From Herbaspirillum sp. SJZ107 (GTDB taxonomy: Bacteria; Pseudomonadota; Gammaproteobacteria; Burkholderiales; Burkholderiaceae_D), in the NCBI RefSeq assembly GCF_006715485.1, contig NZ_VFNH01000001.1:1922001-1986000 (forward strand): a stretch of 64,000 nucleotides of DNA, read 5' to 3'. The notes below the pieces were generated by a model that was given only the letters and a program-made list of their open reading frames with translations, ran no database searches and was not told where the DNA came from. Shown piece after piece: positions 17,515 through 26,855 of the stretch (the stretch's first letter is position 1; every line of letters begins with the position of its first letter). The position numbers were made by a program, and so were the translations under genes.

Positions 17515-19227
17515 CTATGGCGTGTACGTCCCCATCTTCACCTTCAGCACCGTCGGCGTGGCCGGCAGGTTCAGGCCGTAGTCGGTCTGGTCGCCGTTCC
17601 AGTTGCGCTCCATGACCCACTTGCCGTCGCCGTCGAAGCGGCCCTCTTCCACGCGCACGAACATCGACGGCCTGGCGCCGTTGGCGCCGCTGCCGGAAAA
17701 CTTGATGCGCGCCTGCTGCCCGACCAGCACGAATTCGTCCGGCCCGAGCTGGGCAAAGGCGACGCCGCCGTTCGGGGTCTCGGTGCCGGCTGCGTATTCG
17801 TTCTTGTCCTTCAGGTACTCGCGCTCGCCGAACTGGAATTCGCGGAACGAGACGGTGGCGGTCCAGCCGTCCAGCGCCACGGTCTGGGGCTTGCGGTCGT
17901 CGCCCTCGGCCACGCCGCGGGTGCGCCCTTCGAAGGCCCAGCGTGCCCAGGCCCGCCCCATCGGCGCGAACACGCCATAGACGGTGGCGAAGGGTTCGAC
18001 CATGCGGCGGTCGGTGAACTTCGCGCCGAGCGGGTAATTGCTGTAACTGGCGTAGTCGATGCCGAAGGGCGCCACCCCGAGTGCGCCGCGGCCCAGGATC
18101 TGGTAGAGGTAGCGCGCATAGCCGGCGGCATTGCCCATCTCCGGCACCATCAGCGGGTTGTCGGCGCGCTGGAAGCTCTCCAGCGTGGCACCCACCTTGC
18201 GCGATTCGGGCAGGTAGATGTCCGGCGCCGCGAAATCGATGTGCGGGGCGGCCGCCTTGTAGATGTCGATCACGTCGTAGGTCGGGCCGCCGCTGGCGAA
18301 ATCCGACTTCCAGGGCGCTGCCGGCAGCGGACCGGGCTCGCGCAGCGAGTTGTTGACGAACATCGGCAGGTCGTAGACGGCGCGGCCGGCCTTGGCGACC
18401 TCCTCGATGTAGCGGGCGATGGCCCAGGTGTGGAAGTACTGCTCGGCGTAGTCGCCGTAGACCTCGGCCCAGCTGCCGCCGGCCATGCCGGTGGCGGCCG
18501 CTTTGGCGGGCTGCGCCGGCTTCTGGCGCGCCAGTACTTCGGGCGGCACCGGCTGCGCAAACGCCGCCTGGGCGCGAGGCGCATAATCGCGCGCCACGCC
18601 GTAGGTGCCGACCTCGTTCTCGACCTGCACCATGATCACCGTGCGCTGGTCGGCGTCGATCTTCTTAAGGTGCGCCATCAGCGCCACGAAGGCCTTGCGG
18701 TCGGCCACCAGCGTGGCCTCGCCGAACGGCGACAGGCAGTAGCTGGTCTTGCCGTCCTTGTCGATCATGCGCGGAAAACGGCGGTTGTCCAGTTTGACCC
18801 AGGCCGGGGTGTAGGCCGGGCCGGTGTTCTTCCAGGTGCCGAACCACAGCAGCACCAGGCGCACCTTGTTCTGGCGCGCCTGAGCCACCAGGGTGTCGAC
18901 CCACGAGAAGTCGAACTGCCCTTCCTTCGGTTCGATCTGTTCCCAGGCCACCGGGATCTCGAGCGTATTCGCGTGCGCATCCTTGATGGCGGCCCAGACC
19001 TTGGGCAGCGCCGCCGGGTAATTGCTGGAGTTGTGGGCCTGGCCGCCGAGCACCAGGAAGGGCGCGCCGTCGACCATCAGGGCATGGCGCCCGTCCTGGG
19101 TGACGATGCGCGGCAGGCCGGCGGAAGATGCCGCCTGGCCGGCGCCGGCGGCCAGCGCCAGGCACAGGCCGAGCAGGCGGGGAATACGGGAATACGCGCG
19201 GCGGCTGCGGCGGGTCGGGATGCGCAT
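17515..19227 (-). CDS. Secreted GH35-type glycosidase with DUF5597 C-terminus
   Basis: The 570-residue protein starts at ATG 19227 behind CCAGGAGA and carries a long basic signal peptide (RRSRRAYSRIPRLLGLCLALAAGAGQAA). The GH-A barrel shows GGQAHNSSNYP, NTLEIPVAWEQIEPKEGQ, the acid/base in VQVENEVGTYG and the nucleophile in VPEMGN, as in GH35 beta-galactosidases. The C-terminal part (from about 390) is the DUF5597 type. It probably removes terminal beta-galactose or a similar sugar from hemicellulose. It leads an operon with GH26 and the CE2 esterase, separated from GH26 by a 141-nt gap holding an inverted-repeat element. Confidence 0.88.
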   Translation of the reverse strand: MRIPTRRSRRAYSRIPRLLGLCLALAAGAGQAASSAGLPRIVTQDGRHALMVDGAPFLVLGGQAHNSSNYPAALPKVWAAIKDAHANTLEIPVAWEQIEPKEGQFDFSWVDTLVAQARQNKVRLVLLWFGTWKNTGPAYTPAWVKLDNRRFPRMIDKDGKTSYCLSPFGEATLVADRKAFVALMAHLKKIDADQRTVIMVQVENEVGTYGVARDYAPRAQAAFAQPVPPEVLARQKPAQPAKAAATGMAGGSWAEVYGDYAEQYFHTWAIARYIEEVAKAGRAVYDLPMFVNNSLREPGPLPAAPWKSDFASGGPTYDVIDIYKAAAPHIDFAAPDIYLPESRKVGATLESFQRADNPLMVPEMGNAAGYARYLYQILGRGALGVAPFGIDYASYSNYPLGAKFTDRRMVEPFATVYGVFAPMGRAWARWAFEGRTRGVAEGDDRKPQTVALDGWTATVSFREFQFGEREYLKDKNEYAAGTETPNGGVAFAQLGPDEFVLVGQQARIKFSGSGANGARPSMFVRVEEGRFDGDGKWVMERNWNGDQTDYGLNLPATPTVLKVKMGTYTP

Positions 19228-19309
19228 GGGTCTCCTGGTTATTGTTATCGTTGTCGGCAACGTTGGGAGGCATGCTAAGCGATCACGGACGCAATCGGCA
19301 AGCGCAACA

Positions 19310-19323
19310 TGTTCACGCTAACA
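19310..19323. promoter_or_regulatory. xyl-box-like operator before GH35
   Basis: TGTTCACGCTAACA matches 12 of 14 positions of TGTTAGCGCTAACA, the symmetric form of xyl-box sequences known from Xanthomonas and Caulobacter xylan genes. It is centred about 90 bp upstream of the GH35 start. Confidence 0.5.
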
Positions 19324-19639
19324 TATGTTGCGTTATCTGCGCTAAACACTGTGATTTTCACTCATCCGAACGGATCCGGCGCGAAAACGTAAGGACAAGC
19401 ATGTAGCCCGCCCGGGCCCAGTCGTTTGTCGCCAACGCCTCGTCTTCGTCTGCACTGCGGGGCGTAGCACCGTTGCCGCCTCCTGCCGCGAACGGTGATT
19501 CGCATCTGAAGCAACGCCAAATGGCAAGAAAGCCAAGTGTTGTTATTTTACAAAACCAAGCCGCATCTGACATCACCAATTTCCGCTTTTAGCCACAAAA
19601 TTGTGAATTCCGTGTTGCGAATCCACAAAACTTACGCGC

Positions 19640-19668
19640 TTGTAAGGTTTGTATGAAAATTTTATGGT
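19640..19668 (+). promoter_or_regulatory. Candidate sigma-70 promoter of the TonB receptor
   Basis: TTGTAA (19640-19645) and TATGGT (19663-19668) are separated by 17 bp, each matching 4 of 6 consensus bases. The xyl-box left half TGGTAGCG (19665-19672) overlaps the -10 element, where a bound repressor would block transcription. The start codon is 91 nt downstream. Confidence 0.4.
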
Positions 19669-19758
19669 AGCGTACAACAACCAGTGTTAATCAAACGCTC
19701 AGAAGCGCTGGCTGTTACGTACTGTTAGATAAAAACATACCTCATCGGGGGAGACAAA

Positions 19759-22700
19759 GTGACGAAGTTCCAGAAAACTGCGATCGCCGCGGCGGTTGCG
19801 CAGGTTACCTTCCTGTACGCCCAAGCGGCATGGGCCCAGACCACCACCACCGCTCCGGCGGCAACCCCGACCACCGGCAACGTGGTGGTGGTCAGCGGCC
19901 AACGCGCCGCACTGCAATCGGCCCAGAAACTCAAACAGGATGCCGACGAAGTCGTCGATTCCATCGTCGCCGAAGACATCGGCAAACTGCCGGACCGTTC
20001 GGTCACCGAGGTGCTGCAACGCATCGCCGGTGTCACCATCGACCGTAACATGGCGGGCGACCCGAACCGCCAGTCGGTCGAAGGCTCGGGCGTGTCGGTG
20101 CGCGGCCTGACCTACGTGCGTTCCGAAGTCAACGGCCGCGACGCGTTCTCGGCCGGCGGCGGCCGCTCGCTCGGCTTCGCCGACGTGGCACCGGAGCTGA
20201 TGGCCGGCGTCGACGTCTACAAGAACCCGTCCGCCGAACAGGTGGAAGGCGCGATTGCCGGTCTGGTCAACCTGCGCACGGCCATGCCGTTCGACTACAA
20301 GGGCTTCAAGGGCACGCTGGGCGTGTCGGAAACCTATTCGACCCTGCGCAAGGGCAAGCCCGAGCCGACCGGCACGCTGCTGCTGTCGAACCGCTGGAAT
20401 ACGCGGTTCGGCGAATTCGGCGCCTTGGTCGACTTCGCCCATGCCAAGAGCCCGAGCCGCTCGGACGGCGTGGGCGTGGATCCGTATTTCCCGCACGTGA
20501 ACTCGCAGGATCCGGCACTGTACGACCCCGCCAAAACGCAATGGATTCCGCTTGGCGTCGGCTACCGTTCGCAGGACTTCGACCGCGTCCGCCGCGGCGA
20601 CTACGCGGCCTTCCAGTGGCGTCCGAACCGCGACATCACGGCCGCGCTGACCTATTTCAAGACCCGCTACAAGGAAGACCTCACCGAGCGCGGCATTGCC
20701 TCGTCCGAGGACAAGTGGTACCAGCAGGTCGCCAGCGCCGACTCGGTCTTCAACAGCAACGGCGTGTTCCAGAGCGGCACGATCTCGAACCCGACCTACG
20801 GCGGTTCGCCGTTCAACAGCGCGCAGCGTCTCAACTCGCGTCAATCCGGCACCCGCGACCTCGCCCTGAACGTGCAATGGCGCGTCTCGCCGTCCCTCAC
20901 CTGGAACAACGACTTCCAGCACGTCCGCTCGACCACCGAAGGCTTCGACGCCGACGTGTCGACCGGTTTCATCCTGCCGAACCAGGCAGTGGACATGCGC
21001 GGCAAGGTTCCGCAGATCGGCCTCGGTTCGGCGGCCTACATGGCCGACCCGAACAACTACTACTGGGCTTACACCCAGGAGGCACTGGACCGCGCCAAGG
21101 CGACCCAGAAGGCATGGAAGTCGGACTTCAAGTTCTCGTTCGACGACCCGGTCCTGCGCGATGTCCGCTTCGGCTTCCGCATGGCCGACCGCGAAGGCGT
21201 GAACAACAAGGCCCAGAAGTTCTACAACTGGCAGGCCATCACCTTCCCGTGGATGGAAGGCTGGCAGATTCCGCACGTCGCACGCCTCGGCGATCCGCGT
21301 TTCTCCGGCGGTGCGTCGCTGCAGACCATCAACAACTTCTTCGACGGTAAATTCAACCTGCCGCCGATGCTGTTCGCGGACGAGTCGACGGTGCGCGGCT
21401 TCCCGGGCGAGTGGACCAAGATCCACGCCTACCACGACGTGCTGTGCGCGGAACAGGGTTCGACCTGCGAAACGTGGAAACCGGCGACCTTCAACGACCC
21501 GGCCGCCACCAACACCCAGACCGAGAAGACCCGCGCCGCCTACACCCAGCTGCGCTTCGGCTGGGATAACCTGAAGTACCCGATCGACGGTAACATCGGC
21601 ATCCGTTACGTGAAGACGAAGAGCAACGGCAGCGGTTACGTCTCGTTCGTGCCGCCCGCCGCCACCGATGTGCCGGCCGGCGTCCCGGTCAGCGGCCAGG
21701 AAAAGCTGATCAACATCGCGGCGTTCGCGCAAGCCCAGTCGTCCAGCAATTCGTATGACAACTGGCTGCCGAGCCTGAACCTGCGCATGAAGTACAGCGA
21801 CAAGCTGCAGTTCCGCTTTGCGGTGGCCAAGTCGCTGTCGCGTCCGGACTTCAACCAGCTGCAGGTGCAGACCACGCTGAATGCGTCGAACCAGCAGACC
21901 ACGATCCGCGATGCCGCCGGCAACACGACCGCGGTCCAGTTCAACGGCACCACCCTGACCGGTACCAGCGACGGCAATCCGCAGCTGAAGCCGACCACCG
22001 CGACCAACGTCGACCTGACCGCGGAATGGTACTTCGCCAAGGCCGGTTCGCTGACCTTCTCGGCCTTCAACAAGGACCTGAAGGACATCGTCACCACCCA
22101 GAACTACGCTTACACCGCGAACGACGTCACCGGCAAGCCGCAGACCTTCGTGGTCACCGGTCCGGTCAACGGCGCCAAGGGCTTTGCCCGCGGTTTCGAG
22201 ATCGCCCACCAGCAGTACTACGATTTCGTGCCCGACTGGTTGCGCGGCATCGGCACCCAGGCCAGCTGGACCTATGTGTCGAGCGAACGCAAGCTGAACA
22301 ACCCGGTGTACGAACCATGGTGCTCGGGTAACGACGCCTCGTCCAACTACAACCTGAACATCAACGGTTGCGACACCGACGGACGTGCGTTCGGCAAGAC
22401 CCCGCTGCAGGGCCTGTCGCGTCACACCATCAACCTGGCGGTGATGTACGAGCAGCACGGCCTGTCGATGCGCCTGGCCTACAACTGGCGCTCGCGCTAC
22501 CTGCTGGGCGTGAACCAGTGGGGCAGCCGCGGCACCAACGGCCTGAACACGAATCCGGCAGCGAATCCGGCCCAGTACCTGATCCCGACGACCAACAACG
22601 ACCAGGCCTACGGCCTGCCGCTGTACCAGGCGCCGTACGGCCAGGTGGACGGCTCGATCTTCTACGACTTCACGGACAAGTTCCGTGTCGGCCTGGAAGC

Positions 22701-22818
22701 GACCAACCTGACCAACTCGTATACGCGCCAGATCATGGAGCAGCACGTGGGCAACTTCACGCGCCAGGTCTTCATGAGCGGTCCGCGCTACACGCTGCTG
22801 GCACAGTACTCGTTCTGA
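19759..22818 (+). CDS. TonB-dependent receptor, probably for plant oligosaccharides
   Basis: The 1019-residue outer-membrane protein starts with GTG after GGGGGAGAC. The signal peptide ends AQAAWAQ (about 26). A TonB-box-like stretch (VVVVSGQ, about 40-46) precedes the plug domain (about 55-170, with [20 protein letters not shown] and SVRGL), followed by a large beta-barrel ending in the typical terminal phenylalanine (LLAQYSF). This is the long Caulobacter/Xanthomonas type often paired with sugar utilisation. Its neighbours (GH35 divergent, semialdehyde and uronate dehydrogenases downstream) suggest xylo- or glucurono-oligosaccharide import using TonB-ExbBD energy. A siderophore role is less likely. 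Confidence 0.92.
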   Translation: MTKFQKTAIAAAVAQVTFLYAQAAWAQTTTTAPAATPTTGNVVVVSGQRAALQSAQKLKQDADEVVDSIVAEDIGKLPDRSVTEVLQRIAGVTIDRNMAGDPNRQSVEGSGVSVRGLTYVRSEVNGRDAFSAGGGRSLGFADVAPELMAGVDVYKNPSAEQVEGAIAGLVNLRTAMPFDYKGFKGTLGVSETYSTLRKGKPEPTGTLLLSNRWNTRFGEFGALVDFAHAKSPSRSDGVGVDPYFPHVNSQDPALYDPAKTQWIPLGVGYRSQDFDRVRRGDYAAFQWRPNRDITAALTYFKTRYKEDLTERGIASSEDKWYQQVASADSVFNSNGVFQSGTISNPTYGGSPFNSAQRLNSRQSGTRDLALNVQWRVSPSLTWNNDFQHVRSTTEGFDADVSTGFILPNQAVDMRGKVPQIGLGSAAYMADPNNYYWAYTQEALDRAKATQKAWKSDFKFSFDDPVLRDVRFGFRMADREGVNNKAQKFYNWQAITFPWMEGWQIPHVARLGDPRFSGGASLQTINNFFDGKFNLPPMLFADESTVRGFPGEWTKIHAYHDVLCAEQGSTCETWKPATFNDPAATNTQTEKTRAAYTQLRFGWDNLKYPIDGNIGIRYVKTKSNGSGYVSFVPPAATDVPAGVPVSGQEKLINIAAFAQAQSSSNSYDNWLPSLNLRMKYSDKLQFRFAVAKSLSRPDFNQLQVQTTLNASNQQTTIRDAAGNTTAVQFNGTTLTGTSDGNPQLKPTTATNVDLTAEWYFAKAGSLTFSAFNKDLKDIVTTQNYAYTANDVTGKPQTFVVTGPVNGAKGFARGFEIAHQQYYDFVPDWLRGIGTQASWTYVSSERKLNNPVYEPWCSGNDASSNYNLNINGCDTDGRAFGKTPLQGLSRHTINLAVMYEQHGLSMRLAYNWRSRYLLGVNQWGSRGTNGLNTNPAANPAQYLIPTTNNDQAYGLPLYQAPYGQVDGSIFYDFTDKFRVGLEATNLTNSYTRQIMEQHVGNFTRQVFMSGPRYTLLAQYSF

Positions 22819-22858
22819 CCGCATGATCCGCACCGATCGTTAGTCGATCCATCCTCGA

Positions 22859-22898
22859 CGCCGCCGCGACCTCCCTGGGGTCGCGGCGGCGATTTTTT
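22859..22898 (+). terminator. Strong intrinsic terminator between receptor and dehydrogenase
   Basis: A 13-bp perfect GC-rich stem (22859-22871 with 22879-22891, 7-nt loop) is followed by a run of six T at 22893-22898. It lies 40 nt after the receptor stop and only 18 nt before the next start codon. Confidence 0.88.
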
Positions 22899-22916
22899 AT
22901 CCAGCAAGGAGACTTC

Positions 22917-24497
22917 ATGAACATCCAAGGCGAAATGATCATCGGCAGGCAGGCCGTGCGCGGCAGCGCCGGCACCCTGCGCGCCTACAATCCGGCCACC
23001 CACGCCGAGATTGAACCCGGCTTCGGCACTGCCAGCGCCGACGACCTGGCCGCCGCCTGCGAGCTGGCCGAGCAGGCTTTCGACGCCTACCGCGCCGTGC
23101 CGCTGGAGCAGCGCGCGCGCTTCCTCGAGAACATCGCCGAGCGCATCGTCGACATCGGCCCGATCCTGATCGAACGTGCCGCGCAAGAATCCGGCCTGCC
23201 CACCGCGCGCCTGGAAGGCGAACGTGGACGCACCGTCAACCAGCTGCGCCTGTTCGCCAAGGTGGTCCGCGACGGCCACTTCCTGGAAGCGACCCTCGAC
23301 TCCGCCCTGCCCCAGCGCACGCCGCCGCGCCCGGACCTGCGCATGCGCAAGATCCCGCTCGGCCCGGTCGCCGTATTCGGCGCCTCCAACTTCCCGCTGG
23401 CCTTTTCCGTCGCCGGCGGCGACACCGCCTCCGCACTGGCGGCCGGCTGCCCGGTCGTGGTCAAGGCTCACAACGCCCACCTCGGCACCTCGGAACTGGT
23501 GGCCAAGGCGGTGCGCCAGGCCGCCGAGGAATGCGGCATGCCGGAAGGCGTGTTCTCGATGGTGATCGGCGAAGGCAACCAGATCGGCGCCGACCTGGTC
23601 GGCCACCCGGCCATCAAGGCGGTCGGCTTCACCGGTTCGCGTGGCGGCGGCCTGGCGCTGGTGCGCATCGCCGCCGCGCGCCAGGAACCGATCCCGGTCT
23701 ACGCCGAGATGAGCAGCATCAATCCGCTGTTCCTGCTGCCGGGCGCACTGGAAGAGAAAGGCGCCGCGCTGGCGCCGGCCTTCGTCGACTCGCTGGTGCT
23801 GGGCGTCGGCCAGTTCTGCACCAACCCGGGCCTGGTGATCGGCCTGGCCGGCCCGCAGCTGGAAGCCTTTACGGCTGCCGCCGCCCAGGCGCTGCAGGCC
23901 AAGGGCGCCGGCACCATGCTGACCGCCGGCATCCACAAGGCCTACGTCGACGCCATCGAGAAGCGCGGCGGCGTATCCGGCCTGACGCTGGTCGCGCGCG
24001 GCAGTGCCGAGGGCCAGGGCTGCGCCGCCCAGGCCGCGCTCTGGCTGTGCGATGCCGACACCTTCCTCGCCAACCCGGCGCTGGAAGAAGAAATCTTCGG
24101 GCCGGCCTCGGTAATGATCGCCTGCCGCGATGAAGCCGAGATCCTGGCCGTCGCCAGCCACCTCGAAGGCCAGCTGACCGCCACCGTCCACGCCACCCGT
24201 GCGGACCTGGGCATCGCCGGCAGCCTGCTGCCGATCCTGGAACGCAAGGCCGGCCGTATCCTGTTCAACGGCTTCCCGACCGGCGTCGAAGTCTCGCACG
24301 CCATGGTCCACGGCGGCCCGTTCCCGGCCACCTCGGACAGCCGCACCACCTCGGTCGGCGCCACCGCCATCGAGCGCTTCCTGCGTCCGGTGTGCTACCA
24401 GGATCTGCCGGCCGAACTGCTGCCGGAAGCGCTGCGCGACGACAATCCGCTCGGCCTGGCACGTGTGGTCGACGGCGTCCTGCGTCCCGCCGCATAA
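22917..24497 (+). CDS. Alpha-ketoglutarate semialdehyde (2,5-dioxovalerate) dehydrogenase
   Basis: The 526-residue aldehyde dehydrogenase has the nucleophile C301 in GQFCTNPG and the general base E264 in AEMSS. The pattern FGASNFPLAFSVAGGDTASALAAGCPVVVKAHNAH is that of the NADP-dependent KGSADH subfamily. It oxidises 2,5-dioxopentanoate to alpha-ketoglutarate in the cytoplasm, the shared last step of the xylose Weimberg pathway (xylA in Caulobacter naming) and of the glucarate pathway. The ribosome site AAGGAG precedes the ATG. It is placed directly behind a terminator, so expression may depend on read-through. It is followed by uronate dehydrogenase. Confidence 0.92.
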   Translation: MNIQGEMIIGRQAVRGSAGTLRAYNPATHAEIEPGFGTASADDLAAACELAEQAFDAYRAVPLEQRARFLENIAERIVDIGPILIERAAQESGLPTARLEGERGRTVNQLRLFAKVVRDGHFLEATLDSALPQRTPPRPDLRMRKIPLGPVAVFGASNFPLAFSVAGGDTASALAAGCPVVVKAHNAHLGTSELVAKAVRQAAEECGMPEGVFSMVIGEGNQIGADLVGHPAIKAVGFTGSRGGGLALVRIAAARQEPIPVYAEMSSINPLFLLPGALEEKGAALAPAFVDSLVLGVGQFCTNPGLVIGLAGPQLEAFTAAAAQALQAKGAGTMLTAGIHKAYVDAIEKRGGVSGLTLVARGSAEGQGCAAQAALWLCDADTFLANPALEEEIFGPASVMIACRDEAEILAVASHLEGQLTATVHATRADLGIAGSLLPILERKAGRILFNGFPTGVEVSHAMVHGGPFPATSDSRTTSVGATAIERFLRPVCYQDLPAELLPEALRDDNPLGLARVVDGVLRPAA

Positions 24498-24529
24498 GCT
24501 GTCCCATAAGGTAGTTCTGCTGTAAAAAC

Positions 24530-24560
24530 GTCAGGCCGTTGCGCGCAGCGGCGGCCTGAC
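24530..24560. terminator. Stem-loop between dehydrogenase and udh
   Basis: GTCAGGCCG (24530-24538) pairs perfectly with CGGCCTGAC (24552-24560) across 13 nt. There is no T-run, so termination is uncertain; it may stabilise the upstream mRNA. Confidence 0.35.
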
Positions 24561-24601
24561 ATCTGCGACAATCGCGCATCATCCGCACTGTCTCCCCCAT
24601 C

Positions 24602-25411
24602 ATGACCAAACCATTCCGACGCATCCTGTTCACCGGCGCCGCCGGCAACCTGGGCCGCCGCCTGCGCCCGCACCTGCAGCAGTTCGCCGACGTCGTGCGC
24701 CTCGCCGACCTGGCCGACCTCGGACCGGCCGGCCCGGGCGAGGAAACCGTCCGCTGCGACCTGGCCGACCGCGACCAGGTGATGGCGATGTGCGAAGGCG
24801 TGGACGCGATCCTGCATTTCGGCGGCGTCTCGACCGAGGAAGCGTTCGAACCGATCATGCAGGCCAACATCCTGGGCATGGCCAACCTGTACGAAGCGGT
24901 GCACAAGCTCGGCATCCGGCGCGTGGTGTTCGCCAGCACCAACCACACGATGGGCATGTACAAGACCACCGACCAGGTCGACGCGAGCATGCCGACGCGG
25001 CCGGATGGCTACTACGGCGTCTCGAAGGTGTTCGGCGAATCGCTGTCGCGCTATTACTGGGACCGCTTCGGCATCGAGACTGTCTGCATCCGCATCGGCT
25101 ACTGCTGGGAGGAAGCGACCAACTACCGCCAGATGGTGACCTGGCTGGGCCTGGACGACCTGGTCCAGCTGCTGTGGCGTTCCCTGGTCACGCCGCGCGT
25201 GGGCCACACGATCACCTTCGGCATCTCGGACAACGACGGCCGCTGGTGGGACGACCGCCACGCCAGACACCTGGCCTACAGGCCGGTGCAGAGCTCGCGC
25301 CAGTTCGCGCACAAGATCCCGCAGGCCGTGAACTGGGAGGACATGCAGGACATCACCCTGACTTTCCAGGGTGGGGTGTTCCTGCATAACGGGCCGAAGT
25401 ACAAGGATTGA
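24602..25411 (+). CDS. udh: NAD-dependent uronate dehydrogenase
   Basis: The 269-residue extended-SDR protein has the NAD motif GAAGNLG at 12-18 and the catalytic Y138-x-x-x-K142 in YYGVSK. The segments VFASTNHTMGMY and RIGYCW match uronate dehydrogenases of Pseudomonas and Agrobacterium. It oxidises D-glucuronate or D-galacturonate at C1 to the aldarolactone in the cytoplasm, the entry step towards glucarate. The alpha-glucuronidases in this region would supply glucuronate or its 4-O-methyl form, and glucarate dehydratase at 46243-47610 supplies the next enzyme. No dedicated glucarolactonase is seen here. Confidence 0.92.
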   Translation: MTKPFRRILFTGAAGNLGRRLRPHLQQFADVVRLADLADLGPAGPGEETVRCDLADRDQVMAMCEGVDAILHFGGVSTEEAFEPIMQANILGMANLYEAVHKLGIRRVVFASTNHTMGMYKTTDQVDASMPTRPDGYYGVSKVFGESLSRYYWDRFGIETVCIRIGYCWEEATNYRQMVTWLGLDDLVQLLWRSLVTPRVGHTITFGISDNDGRWWDDRHARHLAYRPVQSSRQFAHKIPQAVNWEDMQDITLTFQGGVFLHNGPKYKD

Positions 25412-25457
25412 AGCTTGCGCGAGAAATGAAAAAGTAAGAAATAAAAAAGCAAGAAAT

Positions 25458-25490
25458 AAAAAAGGCAGCCGGTCGGCTGCCTTTTTTATT
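25458..25490. terminator. Bidirectional intrinsic terminator
   Basis: The stem GGCAGCC (25464-25470) / GGCTGCC (25475-25481) with loop GGTC has A-runs on its left and six T on its right, so it can stop transcription from udh (plus) and from xylH (minus). Just before it an AAGAAATAAAAAAG unit is repeated in tandem (about 25435-25463). Confidence 0.9.
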
Positions 25491-25505
25491 CGTGCTGCTC
25501 CAAGA

Positions 25506-25590
25506 CGTCGTTCCCGCGAAGGCGGGAACCCAAGTTGCACGCTCCGCCATGACGCTTCGAACTTGGATCCCCGCCTTCGCGGGGATGACG
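25506..25590. repeat. Dispersed inverted-repeat element, copy 2
   Basis: Left arm 25506-25536 begins CGTCGTTCCCGCGAAGGCGG and ends CCCAAGTT; right arm 25560-25590 is complementary with a few mismatches across a 23-nt loop. It lies between the convergent ends of udh and xylH, next to the terminator. Confidence 0.85.
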
Positions 25591-25655
25591 TTGTTTTAGT
25601 GCGCCTATATATGAGTAGCCCGGCTTCTATGAGCCACGCACTGCTCAAGCAGCGA

Positions 25656-26855
25656 TCAGCGACGTCCGCTGCGGGTCGCCACATCCAGCCACACCGCCAG
25701 CGTCAGGATCGCACCCTTCACGATCATCTGCCAGTAGGTGTCGACGTCCAGCATCGACATGCCGTTGTCCAGGCTCGCCATCACCAGGGCGCCGACCAGC
25801 GCGCCGTGCACGGTGCCGGCGCCGCCGCGCATCGAGGTGCCGCCGATGAAGCAGGCAGCGATCACGTCCAGTTCGCCGGAGGTGCCGGCCGACGGCGAAC
25901 CGGCGGCCAGGCGGGCGGTGTTGATCAGGCCCGCCAGCGCGCACATCAGGCCCATCAGGCCGAAGATCCACAGCTTCACGGCGCGCACGTTGATGCCCGA
26001 GAGGCGGGTCGCTTCCATGTTGCTGCCGACCGCGTAGATGCGGCGGCCGAACACGGTCTGCTTGGCGATGTAGCTGAACACGCCCAGCAGCACCAGCAGG
26101 ATCAGCACCGGCAGCGGGATGCCTTCGTAGCTGTTGAAGGTCGAGATGAAGCCGGCCAGCACGATGCCGGTCAGGGCGACGCGGAACAGCGAGCGCCACA
26201 GCGCGATCACCGGCAGGTTGTGGCGTGCCTGGTTGGCGCGCTGGCGCACCGCCAGCACCGCGGCCAGGGCGAACAGCACCACGCCGAGGACGATGCCGAA
26301 GGTCGGCGGCAGGTAGGCCTGGCCGAGCTGCTCGAACTCCGGCGAAATCGGCGCGATGGTCGCCCCCCCGGTAATCCCGAGCACGATGCCGCGGTAGGCC
26401 AGCATCCCCCCTAGGCCGACGATGAACGAGGGTATTCCCGCATACGCCGTCAGGTAGCCGTTGACGAAACCGAGCAGCAGGCCGCTGGCCAGCACGATCG
26501 CCATCGACAGCGGCAGCGGCAAGTGGTGGGTCACGTCGAGCACCGCCGCCGCCCCGCCCAGCAGCCCGAGGAGCGAGCCGACCGAGAGGTCGATTTCGCC
26601 GGCGATGATGACGAACACCATGCCGCAGGCCAGGATGCCGGTCACCGACATCTGGCGCATCAGGTTCGACAGGTTGCGCGCCGAGGTGAAGCCGCCGTCG
26701 GTCTTCCAGCTGAAGAACGCCCAGATGACGGCGATCGCCACCAGCAGCGCCAGGATTTTATATTGCGTGAAGATCTGCTTGAAGTTGAGCGTGCCGCCCG
26801 ATGCCGGTGCCGCGCGCCTTGCCGCGGCCTGCAGCGGTGCCTGTGCCTTATCCAT
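25656..26855 (-). CDS. xylH: D-xylose ABC transporter permease
   Basis: The 399-residue inner-membrane protein has about ten hydrophobic segments, the usual number for BPD_transp_2 permeases. Family segments visible are [14 protein letters not shown] and [27 protein letters not shown], and [32 protein letters not shown] near the C-terminus. It overlaps the end of xylG by 8 nt (26848-26855), so translation is likely coupled. It is the last gene of the eight-gene xylose operon. It forms the channel of the xylose importer with XylF and XylG; related permeases import arabinose or ribose, but the neighbours favour xylose. Confidence 0.92.
   Translation of the reverse strand: MDKAQAPLQAAARRAAPASGGTLNFKQIFTQYKILALLVAIAVIWAFFSWKTDGGFTSARNLSNLMRQMSVTGILACGMVFVIIAGEIDLSVGSLLGLLGGAAAVLDVTHHLPLPLSMAIVLASGLLLGFVNGYLTAYAGIPSFIVGLGGMLAYRGIVLGITGGATIAPISPEFEQLGQAYLPPTFGIVLGVVLFALAAVLAVRQRANQARHNLPVIALWRSLFRVALTGIVLAGFISTFNSYEGIPLPVLILLVLLGVFSYIAKQTVFGRRIYAVGSNMEATRLSGINVRAVKLWIFGLMGLMCALAGLINTARLAAGSPSAGTSGELDVIAACFIGGTSMRGGAGTVHGALVGALVMASLDNGMSMLDVDTYWQMIVKGAILTLAVWLDVATRSGRR

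Larger units (their letters stand above)
19228..19758. other. 531-bp divergent control region of GH35 and the TonB receptor
   Basis: This AT-richer stretch separates two divergent genes. It holds the xyl-box-like site at 19310-19323 inside a larger inverted repeat (GCAACAT 19304-19310, ATGTTGC 19325-19331), the inverted repeat CTTAC..GTAAG at 19631-19646, and a promoter candidate for the receptor at 19640-19668. Short open frames in it have no recognisable features. Confidence 0.7.

Noticed and set aside
19358..19579. 73-codon open frame in the intergenic region before the receptor
   Set aside because: It has no convincing ribosome site or recognisable sequence and lies in a control region.
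19699..22833. 1044-codon open frame on the minus strand
   Set aside because: It is exactly antisense to the TonB-dependent receptor, and its translation is rich in Arg, Val, His and Gly without domains.
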